Source: JBKCUI01 sp052161625 (lineage in GTDB: Bacteria > Planctomycetota > Planctomycetia > Pirellulales > Pirellulaceae). From it: DNA of 64,000 nucleotides. Each line of letters opens with the position of its first letter. Within the stretch, counting starts at the first letter, position 1. The position numbers and the translations under genes were made by a program. The stretch lies in the NCBI GenBank assembly GCA_052161625.1, contig CP197412.1. One strand, given 5' to 3'. Shown here in pieces: positions 33,418 to 41,592 of this stretch. Below the pieces are notes generated by a model, which worked only from the letters and a program-made list of their open reading frames with translations, was not told the origin of the DNA and searched no databases.

Positions 33418-35875
33418 ATTTCTCCAGCGAGAGGAGGCGTTTGGATTCTTGGAGAAGGAAGGAGACGTTCATGAAGGGATCGGCGCCGACATCGTGCCAT
33501 TGCACCCGTCCGTGCGCATCGATGAGGTAAGTACCGTGCAGCGGAGTTCCTTCAAAGTCATCGAACGCGCGGTAGGAGCGAAAGACTTCCAAGTCGGGAT
33601 CTGCGTGAAGCCTTATCTTCATTTCCTTGTCGTACTGTCTAATGCCAGCATTGAGTTCCGTCACGGTTTCGGAGCTGATTCCGATGACGTCGATCCCCAT
33701 CTTTTCGAACGCCTCGACTTGAGGAGAAAAGGCAGCAAGTTGTTCCGCGCAGTGAAGACAACCGAATCCCAGGTAAAGGATCATGACGTAGGGACGTCCT
33801 GCGACCTGTTTGGACGAAACCGCGGTCCCATCTTGGGAGGTCGCGTACCAGGTCGGCGCACTGGGAGGAGTCCATCGAAGCGGTCCGAGCGAGGCTAGAT
33901 CGGGGCGTTCGCCGATGTCCGTCGGAATGGGGGCTGGCTTGGACCACGCTTCGCCCATTTGCATCCCTTCCGCGATGGTGCGGATCCGAGCCAAATGTGG
34001 GAGTTGGGAGTCTGCCGTCTGCGCGATGGGAATAAACTGTTCGAGAAGTCTCTTCACTTCCTCTTTCTTTTCAGGAATCGTCGCCCCGATCTCGATCGCC
34101 AATGCCATCGACAGGAACTCGTTGGGGTTCTCCTTCACGAGTTTGGCGATCCGATCCCAAGCATTCTGGGTTTCGCCAGCCTTGGCAAGCCACTCGATGC
34201 GTTGCAGGTTGGGGACGATCGAGCGTACTTCGTGCGAGACGCGCAGCGCTTGGCTGTAGTTACCTTGCTGTGCATGGCGATGCGATTGCACGGCAGTGAG
34301 CCAAAACTCTGCTCGTTGCTTGCGATACCGCAGATCGTGCCTCCGTCGCGAGACCTCCTCTTCTTCCTTGGATAGCTTGGTCCCGCTCGGCGCTTGCCAA
34401 TTTTTCGATAGCGGCTTGATGAGGAGAGGGTCTTTTTCATCGCCGAACGGATCGCGAGAAGGGGGCGATGGCTCGTCCAATTGAGGTGGTTTGCGGGGGC
34501 TTTTCGACTTCGCCTTTTCATCATCGCCCGGGGGCGACACTGGCTCAGGGAGCGAGCGGAGTTCCTTGGCAAGGTCATTCTGAATCGACTGCAGCGTTTC
34601 GAGGGAAGTCTGGAAAGACTGCTGCTGATTCAAATGAATAGCTGCGATCGCTAGCAAACCGAGTCTTTCACTTTCCAAGTGGGGTGCTTCGGCTTCTTGC
34701 AGGTAGTGTGATTGGCAGAGGTCGTGAAGGGACTGCCATTGTTGGTAATGGGTTAAGGTTTGGATCAGTCGTTCGCGACCAAACCGAGCGCTTCCTTTTT
34801 CGCCGAGCATGCTGTACCGGGGGTGGCGTGGCAACTCGATCATATTTTTGGCTAGCGAGACGGCAGGTTCGACGCGACCGATCAGATTGAGGCTTCGAAT
34901 GAGCCATTCGTTATTGTGCGCGTAGTTGTGGATTTGGTCTGGCAGGACCATATCGCGCATCATGTGTTGATGGTCAACGCGGGCCGAAGCTTCTTGCTGC
35001 CAGGCCGCATCGCTGAATCGTTTCAAACGGGAGTAGGTATGCCCGGGCATGTGCCACATATGGGCAATTCCCGGAGCGCTCGGACCGCAGGCCGCGGCAG
35101 CGGTGAGTGCTAGTTCTTCTTTTCGGTAATCCCAAAGGTGAATGCGAAAGTGGTGAGCTGGGTGGCGTGGGTTGGTTCGGAAGATGTCGCTGAGCAGGGC
35201 ATCGACAGCGGAGTGGCTTTGGATGGGGGTGCCAGCACCGTTGTTCTGCCAGAGTTGAAGCACGAGCATCGCTTTGAGTTCGATGTCATTGGGAAAGTCC
35301 TCGACCAATTTCTCCAGCGCGTCGGCGTAGGTTTTGAGACGTTCGGTTTTTGCTTCTTTGCGTTTCTCGTTTTTCTCCGAGTCGGAGGATTTCACGCGAG
35401 CATTCCAAGCTTCGATCAATCGGCGTTCACGCGGCGAGGCCTTGTCGATTCGTTTCATCGCCAATTCGATGAAACCGCGGGATCGTTCTTCGTTTTCGAT
35501 ATTGGCGCGGGCCATTCCCCAGTAGGGCATGGGGTGATCGGGGTCGATCGCAGCCGCTTGGCGAAAGGAGCGTTCGGCTTCGAAGTACCAGAAACCGTGC
35601 AACTGTGCGACGCCTTGGTCGACAAAGCGTTGGGCCATCGGGTTTTTGGTCGAGATAGGGAAACGGCAATTCCCCATTCCGGTCATGAGGTAAGCCGCCT
35701 GCCTGGGCCCTTCATCGAAGGAGTCCGCGTTCACCGAGTGGCCCGGCTGGTGCGTGGCAGGGTCGATCGCCTCAGATTCTTGGGCAATTCCATGGCCAGG
35801 AGAAAACAGAAGAGAGCTAACCAGCCAGGAACAGCGGAATGGCAGGCGGAGTTGGCGAGGAAGGGGAAGGTGCAT
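33416..35875 (-). CDS. Secreted TPR protein with C-terminal peroxiredoxin domain
   Basis: 819 residues from ATG 35875. A signal peptide (RLPFRCSWLVSSLLFSPGHGIA, about residues 10-33) is followed by TPR-like helices: FVDQGVAQLHGFWYFEAERS, AAIDPDHPMPYWGMARAN, HMWHMPGHTYSRLKRF. A Lys/Pro/Ser linker spans about 500-560. The last ~150 residues are an AhpC/TSA-type thioredoxin fold with CLHC (about C702 and C705), GIDVIGISSE and GTYLIDAHGRVQW. Probably a periplasmic thiol oxidoreductase or peroxidase tethered to a protein-binding scaffold. Its stop abuts a CTCGC array. Confidence 0.85.
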   Translation of the reverse strand: MHLPLPRQLRLPFRCSWLVSSLLFSPGHGIAQESEAIDPATHQPGHSVNADSFDEGPRQAAYLMTGMGNCRFPISTKNPMAQRFVDQGVAQLHGFWYFEAERSFRQAAAIDPDHPMPYWGMARANIENEERSRGFIELAMKRIDKASPRERRLIEAWNARVKSSDSEKNEKRKEAKTERLKTYADALEKLVEDFPNDIELKAMLVLQLWQNNGAGTPIQSHSAVDALLSDIFRTNPRHPAHHFRIHLWDYRKEELALTAAAACGPSAPGIAHMWHMPGHTYSRLKRFSDAAWQQEASARVDHQHMMRDMVLPDQIHNYAHNNEWLIRSLNLIGRVEPAVSLAKNMIELPRHPRYSMLGEKGSARFGRERLIQTLTHYQQWQSLHDLCQSHYLQEAEAPHLESERLGLLAIAAIHLNQQQSFQTSLETLQSIQNDLAKELRSLPEPVSPPGDDEKAKSKSPRKPPQLDEPSPPSRDPFGDEKDPLLIKPLSKNWQAPSGTKLSKEEEEVSRRRHDLRYRKQRAEFWLTAVQSHRHAQQGNYSQALRVSHEVRSIVPNLQRIEWLAKAGETQNAWDRIAKLVKENPNEFLSMALAIEIGATIPEKKEEVKRLLEQFIPIAQTADSQLPHLARIRTIAEGMQMGEAWSKPAPIPTDIGERPDLASLGPLRWTPPSAPTWYATSQDGTAVSSKQVAGRPYVMILYLGFGCLHCAEQLAAFSPQVEAFEKMGIDVIGISSETVTELNAGIRQYDKEMKIRLHADPDLEVFRSYRAFDDFEGTPLHGTYLIDAHGRVQWHDVGADPFMNVSFLLQESKRLLSLEK

Positions 35876-36000
35876 CGGTTGGTTCGCGGAGCGAGGGATT
35901 CTGGGGGGAATTTTGCGATCCAGCGCGGAGTTAGCCCGAGAGCATCCTTGACGGGGGAGGGCGAGAGGAGGAGAGCTAGCATAGCTCAAGCGGAGGCATA

Positions 36001-36066
36001 AAAAAAGCTCCCGGAAGTGAACGAGTCCTAGGGGGGCAGAGGACTTGAAGCTACTTTTCCGGGAGC
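36001..36066 (-). terminator. Nested intrinsic terminator
   Basis: GCTCCCGGAA (36007-36016) pairs with TTCCGGGAGC (36057-36066). The long loop holds a second hairpin, AGTCCT with AGGACT. On the minus strand TTTTTT follows. It ends transcripts coming from 36028-36243 or further upstream; it also lies 126 bp before the start of the TPR gene. Confidence 0.75.
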
Positions 36067-36243
36067 AATTGATTGGAGCGAGTCGTTACACATCCGTGGT
36101 AATGACTCGCAAGGACCGATCGAGCAGACGAGCTCGTTTCGCATCATGCGTTGGAGGATTCGGCTGGCCCTTTGGGGCACGTATCGACTAGTCAGTTGTT
36201 CTTTCGCATCGCGTTGGCTGCGATGGTCGTAAGATACGAGCAC
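36028..36243 (-). CDS. Possible small protein ahead of a terminator
   Basis: A 71-codon frame from a GTG at 36243 with GGAG five bases upstream, reading MLVSYDHRSQRDAKEQLTS. Its stop falls in the loop of the terminator 36001-36066. It has an N-terminal charged helix and two Cys, and no known family. Alternatively the terminated transcript is a small RNA. Weak call. Confidence 0.3.
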   Translation of the reverse strand: MLVSYDHRSQRDAKEQLTSRYVPQRASRILQRMMRNELVCSIGPCESLPRMCNDSLQSIAPGKVASSPLPP

Positions 36244-36547
36244 GTCGTCTCCGAGGTCAATTCCGATTTTTGGAATTCTTCCAATTCTTGAGAATAGTTT
36301 TCGCGATTAGGCAAAGAGAGCTGGGATTGAAGCGGTTTGTAAGAGATGGCAGCCAAGCGGTCACGCGGGTAGGTAGTAGCAGATGTAAGAATGAGGACAG
36401 GCAGAGGACCGAAGAGGGGCTGGGTGATAGTATGGGCAGTTTAGGCAAGAGCGAATGGTTCCCAGTCCAGTCCACCTTGCCCTCGGGTGCATCGAATCGC
36501 TATAAGAGAGAGGTACTTAGGTGAGCATGCAAGGAATCATTTCCAAT

Positions 36548-36562
36548 TGGCACAAGTCTTGC
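36548..36562 (+). promoter_or_regulatory. Sigma-54 (RpoN) promoter upstream of flgM-like gene
   Basis: TGGCAC (36548-36553), five bases, TTGC (36559-36562): an exact -24/-12 core. Transcription would start near 36574 and reach the FlgM-like gene after about 330 nt. Flagellar regulons in many bacteria use RpoN. Confidence 0.7.
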
Positions 36563-36590
36563 CTAGAATAAACGTTGTCGGGATGTCAGG

Positions 36591-36608
36591 TGTGACAAAA
36601 CAGTCACA
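36591..36608 (+). promoter_or_regulatory. TGTGAC/GTCACA inverted repeat
   Basis: TGTGAC - AAAACA - GTCACA lies just downstream of the predicted sigma-54 start. It resembles a CRP/FNR-family site but with wider spacing than the classical one. It could be a repressor site or an RNA hairpin. Confidence 0.4.
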
Positions 36609-36907
36609 ACTAGCATCGCAGGATTTGTTTCGACAGTCGTAATACAAGGAAGGGAGATAGAAACGCTCACAGCGAGGTGAGTGGAGGACGATAAGACACA
36701 GGCTTTTACTCGAGAGCAATGTCTTCGCAAAGTCGCCTTGACCGTTATGGATGGTCTTCTGCGGCACGGACTGCGAGATGATAGGGATCGAGTGCGAGGT
36801 AACTCTCGCTGTCTGGCAAGGTTGCAGTCCGTCCTCTAACAAACCAAGCGAACATGATCGATCGTGATCACCCTGCGTTTCTATTTGCCTCGGGGGAGAA
36901 GACAACT

Positions 36908-37198
36908 ATGCAGATTTCGGGCAATTTTTCGCTATCTGGCATCGACGCGGCTCGTGGTGCATCGCGAGCGAACGCTATTCAATCAGCGCACAGTGAGGCC
37001 AAGGCGGGATTATCCATGCCTGTCGATCAGCTGGAGCTTTCACCTGAAGCTTTGGGGATTGAACAGTCCAGTGCTGCGGGCGAAGTCTTTCGCGCCGACA
37101 AGGTAGCGAGTCTTCGAGAAGCCATCGCGGCTGGCAATTACGACACCGACGAAAAGCTGAGCGCTGCGTTGGACGTATTGCTGGATCGATTGAGCTAG
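36908..37198 (+). CDS. flgM: FlgM-like anti-sigma-28 factor
   Basis: 96 residues from ATG 36908 (MQISGNFSLSGIDAARG), with GGGGGAG ten bases upstream. The N-terminal half is disordered in character; the C-terminal half has two helices: DKVASLREAIAAGNYDTDEKLSAALDVLLDRL matches the sigma-binding end of FlgM (VaxIRxAIxxGxYxvd). FlgM holds FliA inactive until exported through the flagellar hook. No other flagellar gene is in the window. Confidence 0.75.
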   Translation: MQISGNFSLSGIDAARGASRANAIQSAHSEAKAGLSMPVDQLELSPEALGIEQSSAAGEVFRADKVASLREAIAAGNYDTDEKLSAALDVLLDRLS

Positions 37199-37508
37199 GT
37201 CCGGTTTTCCGGCGTCAACATCGATGAGTTGAGCGCAGCGATCGCTGCATCTTTTTAACGCTCAACTCGGAGCATTGGGATCAATCAGATCACTCGGTCC
37301 GCTCGGTGTACCCCTAACCTCCAGTCCCTCTCCCTGAATCGGGGCGAGGGGAGGCGAGAAATGGGAGAGAGATGCGAGCGGCGAGTAGCGAGAACAGACG
37401 GTAAGACTCCCTGCGAGTCCATGTGCTGCGTTTCCCGAACACTCTTTCCAGAACAGTGACCAGCTGGGAGAAGGCCCTAGGCCACGCTGTACATTGTCCT
37501 CGCACAAG

Positions 37509-37528
37509 AACAGTCGAGGACGACTGTT
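37509..37528 (+). repeat. AGGA-loop hairpin element, copy 6
   Basis: AACAGTCG - AGGA - CGACTGTT, perfect 8-bp stem, followed by CGACAAT. Confidence 0.75.
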
Positions 37529-37537
37529 CGACAATCG

Positions 37538-37622
37538 ATCCTGAAAGGATCAAAGCTTGTAGCCGGGGGTTGAGTGCAAGCGATACCCCCGGCTAATGGC
37601 TCGAGTCCCTTCAGGACAAAAG
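37538..37622 (+). repeat. Three-hairpin repeat module B
   Basis: Hairpin 1 is ATCCT-GAA-AGGAT (37538-37550). Hairpin 2 is TAGCCGGGGGT (37560-37570) with ACCCCCGGCTA (37585-37595). Hairpin 3 is GTCC-CTTCA-GGAC (37605-37617), followed by AAAAGAA. Same order and spacing plan as 23698-23784, with different stem sequences. Confidence 0.65.
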
Positions 37623-37666
37623 AATCCGGCGAGACGGAGGTTCTCCATTACTCCATCCTCCATCCT

Positions 37667-37756
37667 CCTCGCCCCTCGCTCCTCGCAACTCGCCTCTCTC
37701 CCCTCGCAACTCGCTACTCGCTACTCGCTACTCGATACTTGCCTCTCATTTCTCGC
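37667..37756 (+). repeat. CTCGC-type 7-bp tandem repeat array
   Basis: Degenerate CTCGCCC, CTCGCTC, CTCGCAA and CTCGCTA units, about 90 bp. Same family as 23560-23688. Confidence 0.8.
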
Positions 37757-38227
37757 TTTAGCCAAGTTTGAAAGCTCGATGCAATCGTTAAAGACGGACT
37801 GCTTCGTATCTCTATTTTCTCTCGTCGGTCTAAATTACCCCGCCTGAGCATTTTTTCTATTCCATCCTTCTTGGCCAGTCGATTTATGTCGCCTGTTGGG
37901 GAGTTGTTTCCTGACGCACAGAGTCATTGAACTTGGTGAGGCTGATTGCTCCGGTCTCGTCAAGTACGCCCTCGTTTCCGAGGGGACGAGTCGCCCCGAG
38001 TGAGAAGGGCAACACGAAGAGCCGCAACTAATCGTGTTGTTACCTAGTCACGAGGGCGTCCATGGACGGGATCAGCCCGAGCACCTTGTTGGCGGTCTGA
38101 CGAGTTCAATGGATCTAAGTGCAGCGGAAACAAGCATCCCTTACGCGACGTTGGAGAAGCGACCCCTGGTTCGCACCGACTGATACATGTGTCCTGCGTG
38201 GAATTGCAACATTCAAGGAGAATGGGA

Positions 38228-39865
38228 ATGAAGAAGTTTTGGGCATTACCAGCAGTTGCAGCGATGATGTCTGCTTTTGCTGGAGCTTCGCACGCTGCCT
38301 TTGGCGGTGCTGTGAGCTACGAAAATTGCGGTTGTAATGTAGTGGACTCGACGGGTCCTTCTACCTACACCGTCATGAAGAAAGTCCGTAAAGTCGTATA
38401 CGAACCGGAAACGGTCAACGGTACGAAAATGGTCAACCAAATTGTTTACGAAGATAAAGTCGTAAACCGAGTTCGATACGAGCGAGAAACACACCAACGA
38501 GAAGTTTCCTACACGGTCAATGTGCCCGTGCGAGAAACCCACCAAGGTGTTCGCAACTACACGGTTCGCCGACCTGTCTATGAAACCCGTACCAAGCAAG
38601 TAACGTACAACGTTTCTCGCCCTGTGTACGAAACACACAGCAAGGTCGTGAACTACACGGTTATGGTTCCTGTTCGTGAAACACACGAGAAGGTCATCAA
38701 CTACACCGTCAAACGACCTGTGTACGAAACACACAGCAAGGTCGTCAACTACACGGTGATGGTTCCTGTTCGTGAAACACACGAAAAGGTGATCAACTAC
38801 ACGGTCATGAACAAGGTGATGGAAGCTCGCGAGCAAGTCATCAACTATACGGTCATGGTTCCTGTAACCGAGACACGTGAGCGAACCGTTAACTACACCG
38901 TTACCAAACCTGTGAACTACACCAAGACGGTGCAAGTTCGCGGCGGAAGCTGGAACACAGTTGAGGAAGAAGTAGCCGGTCCTGTTGTGCGACGCACCGT
39001 TCGCGAACCAGGTACTTGGACCTTCGACCCCGCAACGTGCCGAAACGTTTACTGCCCAGGCGCTTGCCGAGTAGAATGCGTTCAGTGCCCACCGAAGAAG
39101 GTTTGCAAGAAGGTTTGGGTTCCCACCTGCGAAACCAAGGAAATCAACTGCGTTCGCTACGAAACCGAATGCGCAACCAAGGTTGTTCCTTACACGGTTA
39201 CCAAGTGCGTTCCTGAATGCCGACAAAAGACGGTCAAGTACAACGTTTGCAAGTTGGTTCCTGAGTGCCGCCAAAAGACCTGCACCTACACCACCTGCAA
39301 GATGGTTCCTGAGTGCCGTCAAAAGACTTGCACCTACACCACCTGCAAGATGGTTTGCGAGCAAAAGTCCAAGGTTTGCACCTACACCACTTGCAAGATG
39401 GTTCCTGAGTGCCGTCAAAAGACCGTTTGCTACAAGACCTGCAAGATGGTTTGCGAGCAACGAACCAAGGACGTTTGCTACACGGTTTGCAACATGGTTT
39501 GCGAGCAAAAGAGCTGCCCATACACCTACACGACTTGCAAAATCGTGAAGGAATGCCGAACCAAGACTGTTCCTTACACCGTCTGCAAGCCAGTTTGCTA
39601 CCAAGAAACCATCAAGGTTGCTAAGTGCGTCAAGACCTGTGTTCCATGCACCTACACCCGATGCGTTGCCAAGGTTGTTTGCGAAGAAGTTCCTGTAACG
39701 GTTTGTGCACCAGCTTGCGATCCATGCGGAAACGCAGGAATCGGTAGCGGCTTGTTCAACGGCCGTCTCCGAAACCTTCTCCGCGGCTCGCGATGCCACG
39801 GCGGATGCAACAGCTGTGCAGCAGCTGACTGCGGATGCAGTGCAGCTCCCGCTTGCGGTTGCTAA
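38228..39865 (+). CDS. Secreted YTV-repeat, cysteine-rich cell-surface protein
   Basis: 545 residues from ATG 38228, chosen because AAGGAG ends seven bases upstream. The signal peptide is about 23 residues (KKFWALPAVAAMMSAFAGAS). Residues ~45-245 carry about a dozen repeats built on NYTVMVPVRETHEKV. After a linker (GGSWNTVEEEVAGPV, EPGTWTFDP) the second half is a Cys-rich copy of the same repeat (CTYTTCKMVPECRQKT), ending GCSAAPACGC. YTV repeats are described from planctomycetes and linked to the proteinaceous cell wall; the cysteines suggest disulfide cross-linking. A terminator follows at 39961. Confidence 0.9.
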   Translation: MKKFWALPAVAAMMSAFAGASHAAFGGAVSYENCGCNVVDSTGPSTYTVMKKVRKVVYEPETVNGTKMVNQIVYEDKVVNRVRYERETHQREVSYTVNVPVRETHQGVRNYTVRRPVYETRTKQVTYNVSRPVYETHSKVVNYTVMVPVRETHEKVINYTVKRPVYETHSKVVNYTVMVPVRETHEKVINYTVMNKVMEAREQVINYTVMVPVTETRERTVNYTVTKPVNYTKTVQVRGGSWNTVEEEVAGPVVRRTVREPGTWTFDPATCRNVYCPGACRVECVQCPPKKVCKKVWVPTCETKEINCVRYETECATKVVPYTVTKCVPECRQKTVKYNVCKLVPECRQKTCTYTTCKMVPECRQKTCTYTTCKMVCEQKSKVCTYTTCKMVPECRQKTVCYKTCKMVCEQRTKDVCYTVCNMVCEQKSCPYTYTTCKIVKECRTKTVPYTVCKPVCYQETIKVAKCVKTCVPCTYTRCVAKVVCEEVPVTVCAPACDPCGNAGIGSGLFNGRLRNLLRGSRCHGGCNSCAAADCGCSAAPACGC

Positions 39866-39960
39866 TTGCCACCCATCAACCTCTCCTCACGAAGCTCGCT
39901 GGATTTGTTCACCAGCGAGCGAAGTTCAAGAGAGCTTGAGATCGAATAAGAAATGAGAAA

Positions 39961-39991
39961 GGCCGGTCACTCAACGTGACCGGCCTTTTTT
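39961..39991 (+). terminator. Intrinsic terminator of the YTV gene
   Basis: GGCCGGTCAC (39961-39970), loop TCAAC, GTGACCGGCC (39976-39985), then TTTTTT. Ten perfect pairs. Confidence 0.95.
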
Positions 39992-40075
39992 CGTTGCGCC
40001 TTCAACGGGTACAATCCGACCCGGCTCCTTTGCCCAGTCTTAGCACGCTTCCTCAACGTTCCTAACCAAAGCTTC

Positions 40076-40570
40076 ATGACGACCGAAGACGAATCCAAAA
40101 ACGCGCAGCCCGAAGCATTGAGGCGGGTGCAGCTCTACACCGACGGTGCATGCAGCGGAAACCCTGGTCCCGGTGGTTGGGCCTTCGTCCTGAGGGACGT
40201 TCCATCCAAAAAAGAACGCGAGGGCTCGGGCGCTGAGCGAGAAAGCACCAACAATCGGATGGAACTCCGCGCTGTAATCGAAGGGCTCAAGGTGCTCAGC
40301 CGACCATGCCATGTCAGCCTCTACGCCGACAGCCAATACGTGCTGAAGGGTCTGAAGGAATGGATGCCCAATTGGAAGAAAAATGGATGGCGTCGCAAAG
40401 ATGGTTCCAAATGGGTCGAAGTGAAAAACGCAGATCTATGGCAAGAGCTGGACCGCTTGAAACACATTCACAAAATCAGCTTCCACCACATCAAAGGGCA
40501 TAGCGGACACCCGGAAAACGAACGCTGCGATCAACTGGCTGTTGCGGCTTACCAAAACGGCAACTGGTAG
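40076..40570 (+). CDS. rnhA: Ribonuclease HI
   Basis: 164 residues. The catalytic acids are D in VQLYTDGACSGNPGPGGWAF (about D22), E in NNRMELRAVIEGL (about E63), D in LYADSQYVLKG (about D85) and the late D in NERCDQLA (about D151); the conserved His lies in HHIKGHSGHPEN. It removes RNA from RNA-DNA hybrids. Length and the GWRRKDGSKW basic protrusion match E. coli-type RNase HI. Confidence 0.96.
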   Translation: MTTEDESKNAQPEALRRVQLYTDGACSGNPGPGGWAFVLRDVPSKKEREGSGAERESTNNRMELRAVIEGLKVLSRPCHVSLYADSQYVLKGLKEWMPNWKKNGWRRKDGSKWVEVKNADLWQELDRLKHIHKISFHHIKGHSGHPENERCDQLAVAAYQNGNW

Positions 40571-40608
40571 ACAGACTGCCTCCCAACGATTGCCTGACGA
40601 CTACCGTT

Positions 40609-41586
40609 CTAGCGAACGATATCCCTGGCAGTTTCCTCCGACTCCAAGGCTCGCTCGATCTCTCTTCGATCGATCCAAGGGATATCGCCAGGAATGCTGT
40701 ATTTGAAGGTCGCAACCGTCGTGGCCCATCGCAGCGCCAGGGCTAGATCATCACGATCAAGCCAACTGTGAAGAAAGCCAGCGGAAAATGCGTCCCCTCC
40801 TCCCAATCGACCGATCGGAACCACCGGCTTGATCGGTTGCATTACCAAGCCGGACTGATCCGAACAAGCAGCTGCACCAAAACTCCCCAAGGTGACCACG
40901 GTCGTGCGACCGGAGCGTAACGAAAGCAATGGATCGAACCCCCTTTGATCGCTTTCGTTGATTTGAATCCCCCAAAGCTTCTTCAAATCGCGTGCTGCCG
41001 TGAAGACTAGATCGGCAGAGCGAAAAAGAGGGTCCAACTGACGCTTCGCTTGCTCGGCGGACCATAACAAGGCGCGGTAGTTCACATCGAAACTGATTTT
41101 CCATCCAGCATTGCGGGCTAACTCCACCGCGCGCTCGGTCAATCGGCACGCGCCCTGGCTTACACCGCACGAAATTCCCGTCACATGCAGCCACTTTGCC
41201 GCACCAGGCTGAAACAGTTCGACGGGCAATTGACTGGCATCAAAGTGTGAAAAGGCGGAGTTCGCTCGGTCGTAGATCACTTGACTGCTGCGAGGGGGAG
41301 AGCCCGGCTCCAGAAAATAAAGCCCAACGCGATGATCGTCGGTCCAAAGCACGCGCGAGGTATCGACGCCATGAAGCCGGATCTGGGATTCGATATGTTG
41401 CCCAAGTGGATTGTTGGTCAATCGCGAAAGCCAAGCGATCTTGCGTCCTAGTCTGGCCAGTCCGATCGCCGTGTTCGATTCGCTCCCCCCGACATGAATC
41501 TCCATCGTCGTGGCTTGTCCCAGTCGGCAGAAACCTGGAGGGGTGAAACGGAGCATCGTTTCGCCAAGGGTGACGACGTCATACAT
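40609..41586 (-). CDS. PfkB-family sugar kinase, 2-keto-3-deoxygluconate kinase-like
   Basis: 325 residues. It starts MYDVVTLGETMLRFTPPG, as in KdgK-type kinases. The sugar-binding segment is HVGGSESNTAIGLARLGRK (about 31-49) and the ATP/catalytic motif is GRLGGGDAFSAGF (about 258-270), where GGGD replaces the usual GAGD. Likely phosphorylates a 2-keto-3-deoxy sugar acid. A second kinase of this type is at 52819. Its start is 6 bp from the stop of the GspF-like gene, so the two may be co-transcribed. Confidence 0.85.
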   Translation of the reverse strand: MYDVVTLGETMLRFTPPGFCRLGQATTMEIHVGGSESNTAIGLARLGRKIAWLSRLTNNPLGQHIESQIRLHGVDTSRVLWTDDHRVGLYFLEPGSPPRSSQVIYDRANSAFSHFDASQLPVELFQPGAAKWLHVTGISCGVSQGACRLTERAVELARNAGWKISFDVNYRALLWSAEQAKRQLDPLFRSADLVFTAARDLKKLWGIQINESDQRGFDPLLSLRSGRTTVVTLGSFGAAACSDQSGLVMQPIKPVVPIGRLGGGDAFSAGFLHSWLDRDDLALALRWATTVATFKYSIPGDIPWIDRREIERALESEETARDIVR

Positions 41587-41592
41587 CGTGGA

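Larger units (their letters stand above)
36244..36907. other. Non-coding region with sigma-54 promoter and dyad
   Basis: 664 bp without a credible gene. It holds the sigma-54 promoter (36548-36562), the TGTGAC/GTCACA dyad (36591-36608) and a leader of about 330 nt before the FlgM-like gene. Open frames on both strands have no protein character. Confidence 0.6.
37199..38227. other. Repeat-rich intergenic region and long leader of the YTV gene
   Basis: 1,029 bp without a credible gene. 37310-37390 holds a CCCTCTCC..GGCGAGGGG-type repeat and GCGAGTAGCGAG units. Then come the hairpin element (37509-37528), three-hairpin module B (37538-37622) and the CTCGC array (37667-37756). From about 37760 to 38227 is a non-repetitive leader with hairpins such as CCCTCG-TTTC-CGAGGG (about 37969-37984). 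Confidence 0.6.

Noticed and set aside
38246..39799. 517-codon open frame antisense to the YTV gene
   Set aside because: It is the mirror of a biased, repetitive coding sequence and has no start context or protein family; the plus-strand protein has signal peptide, ribosome site and terminator.
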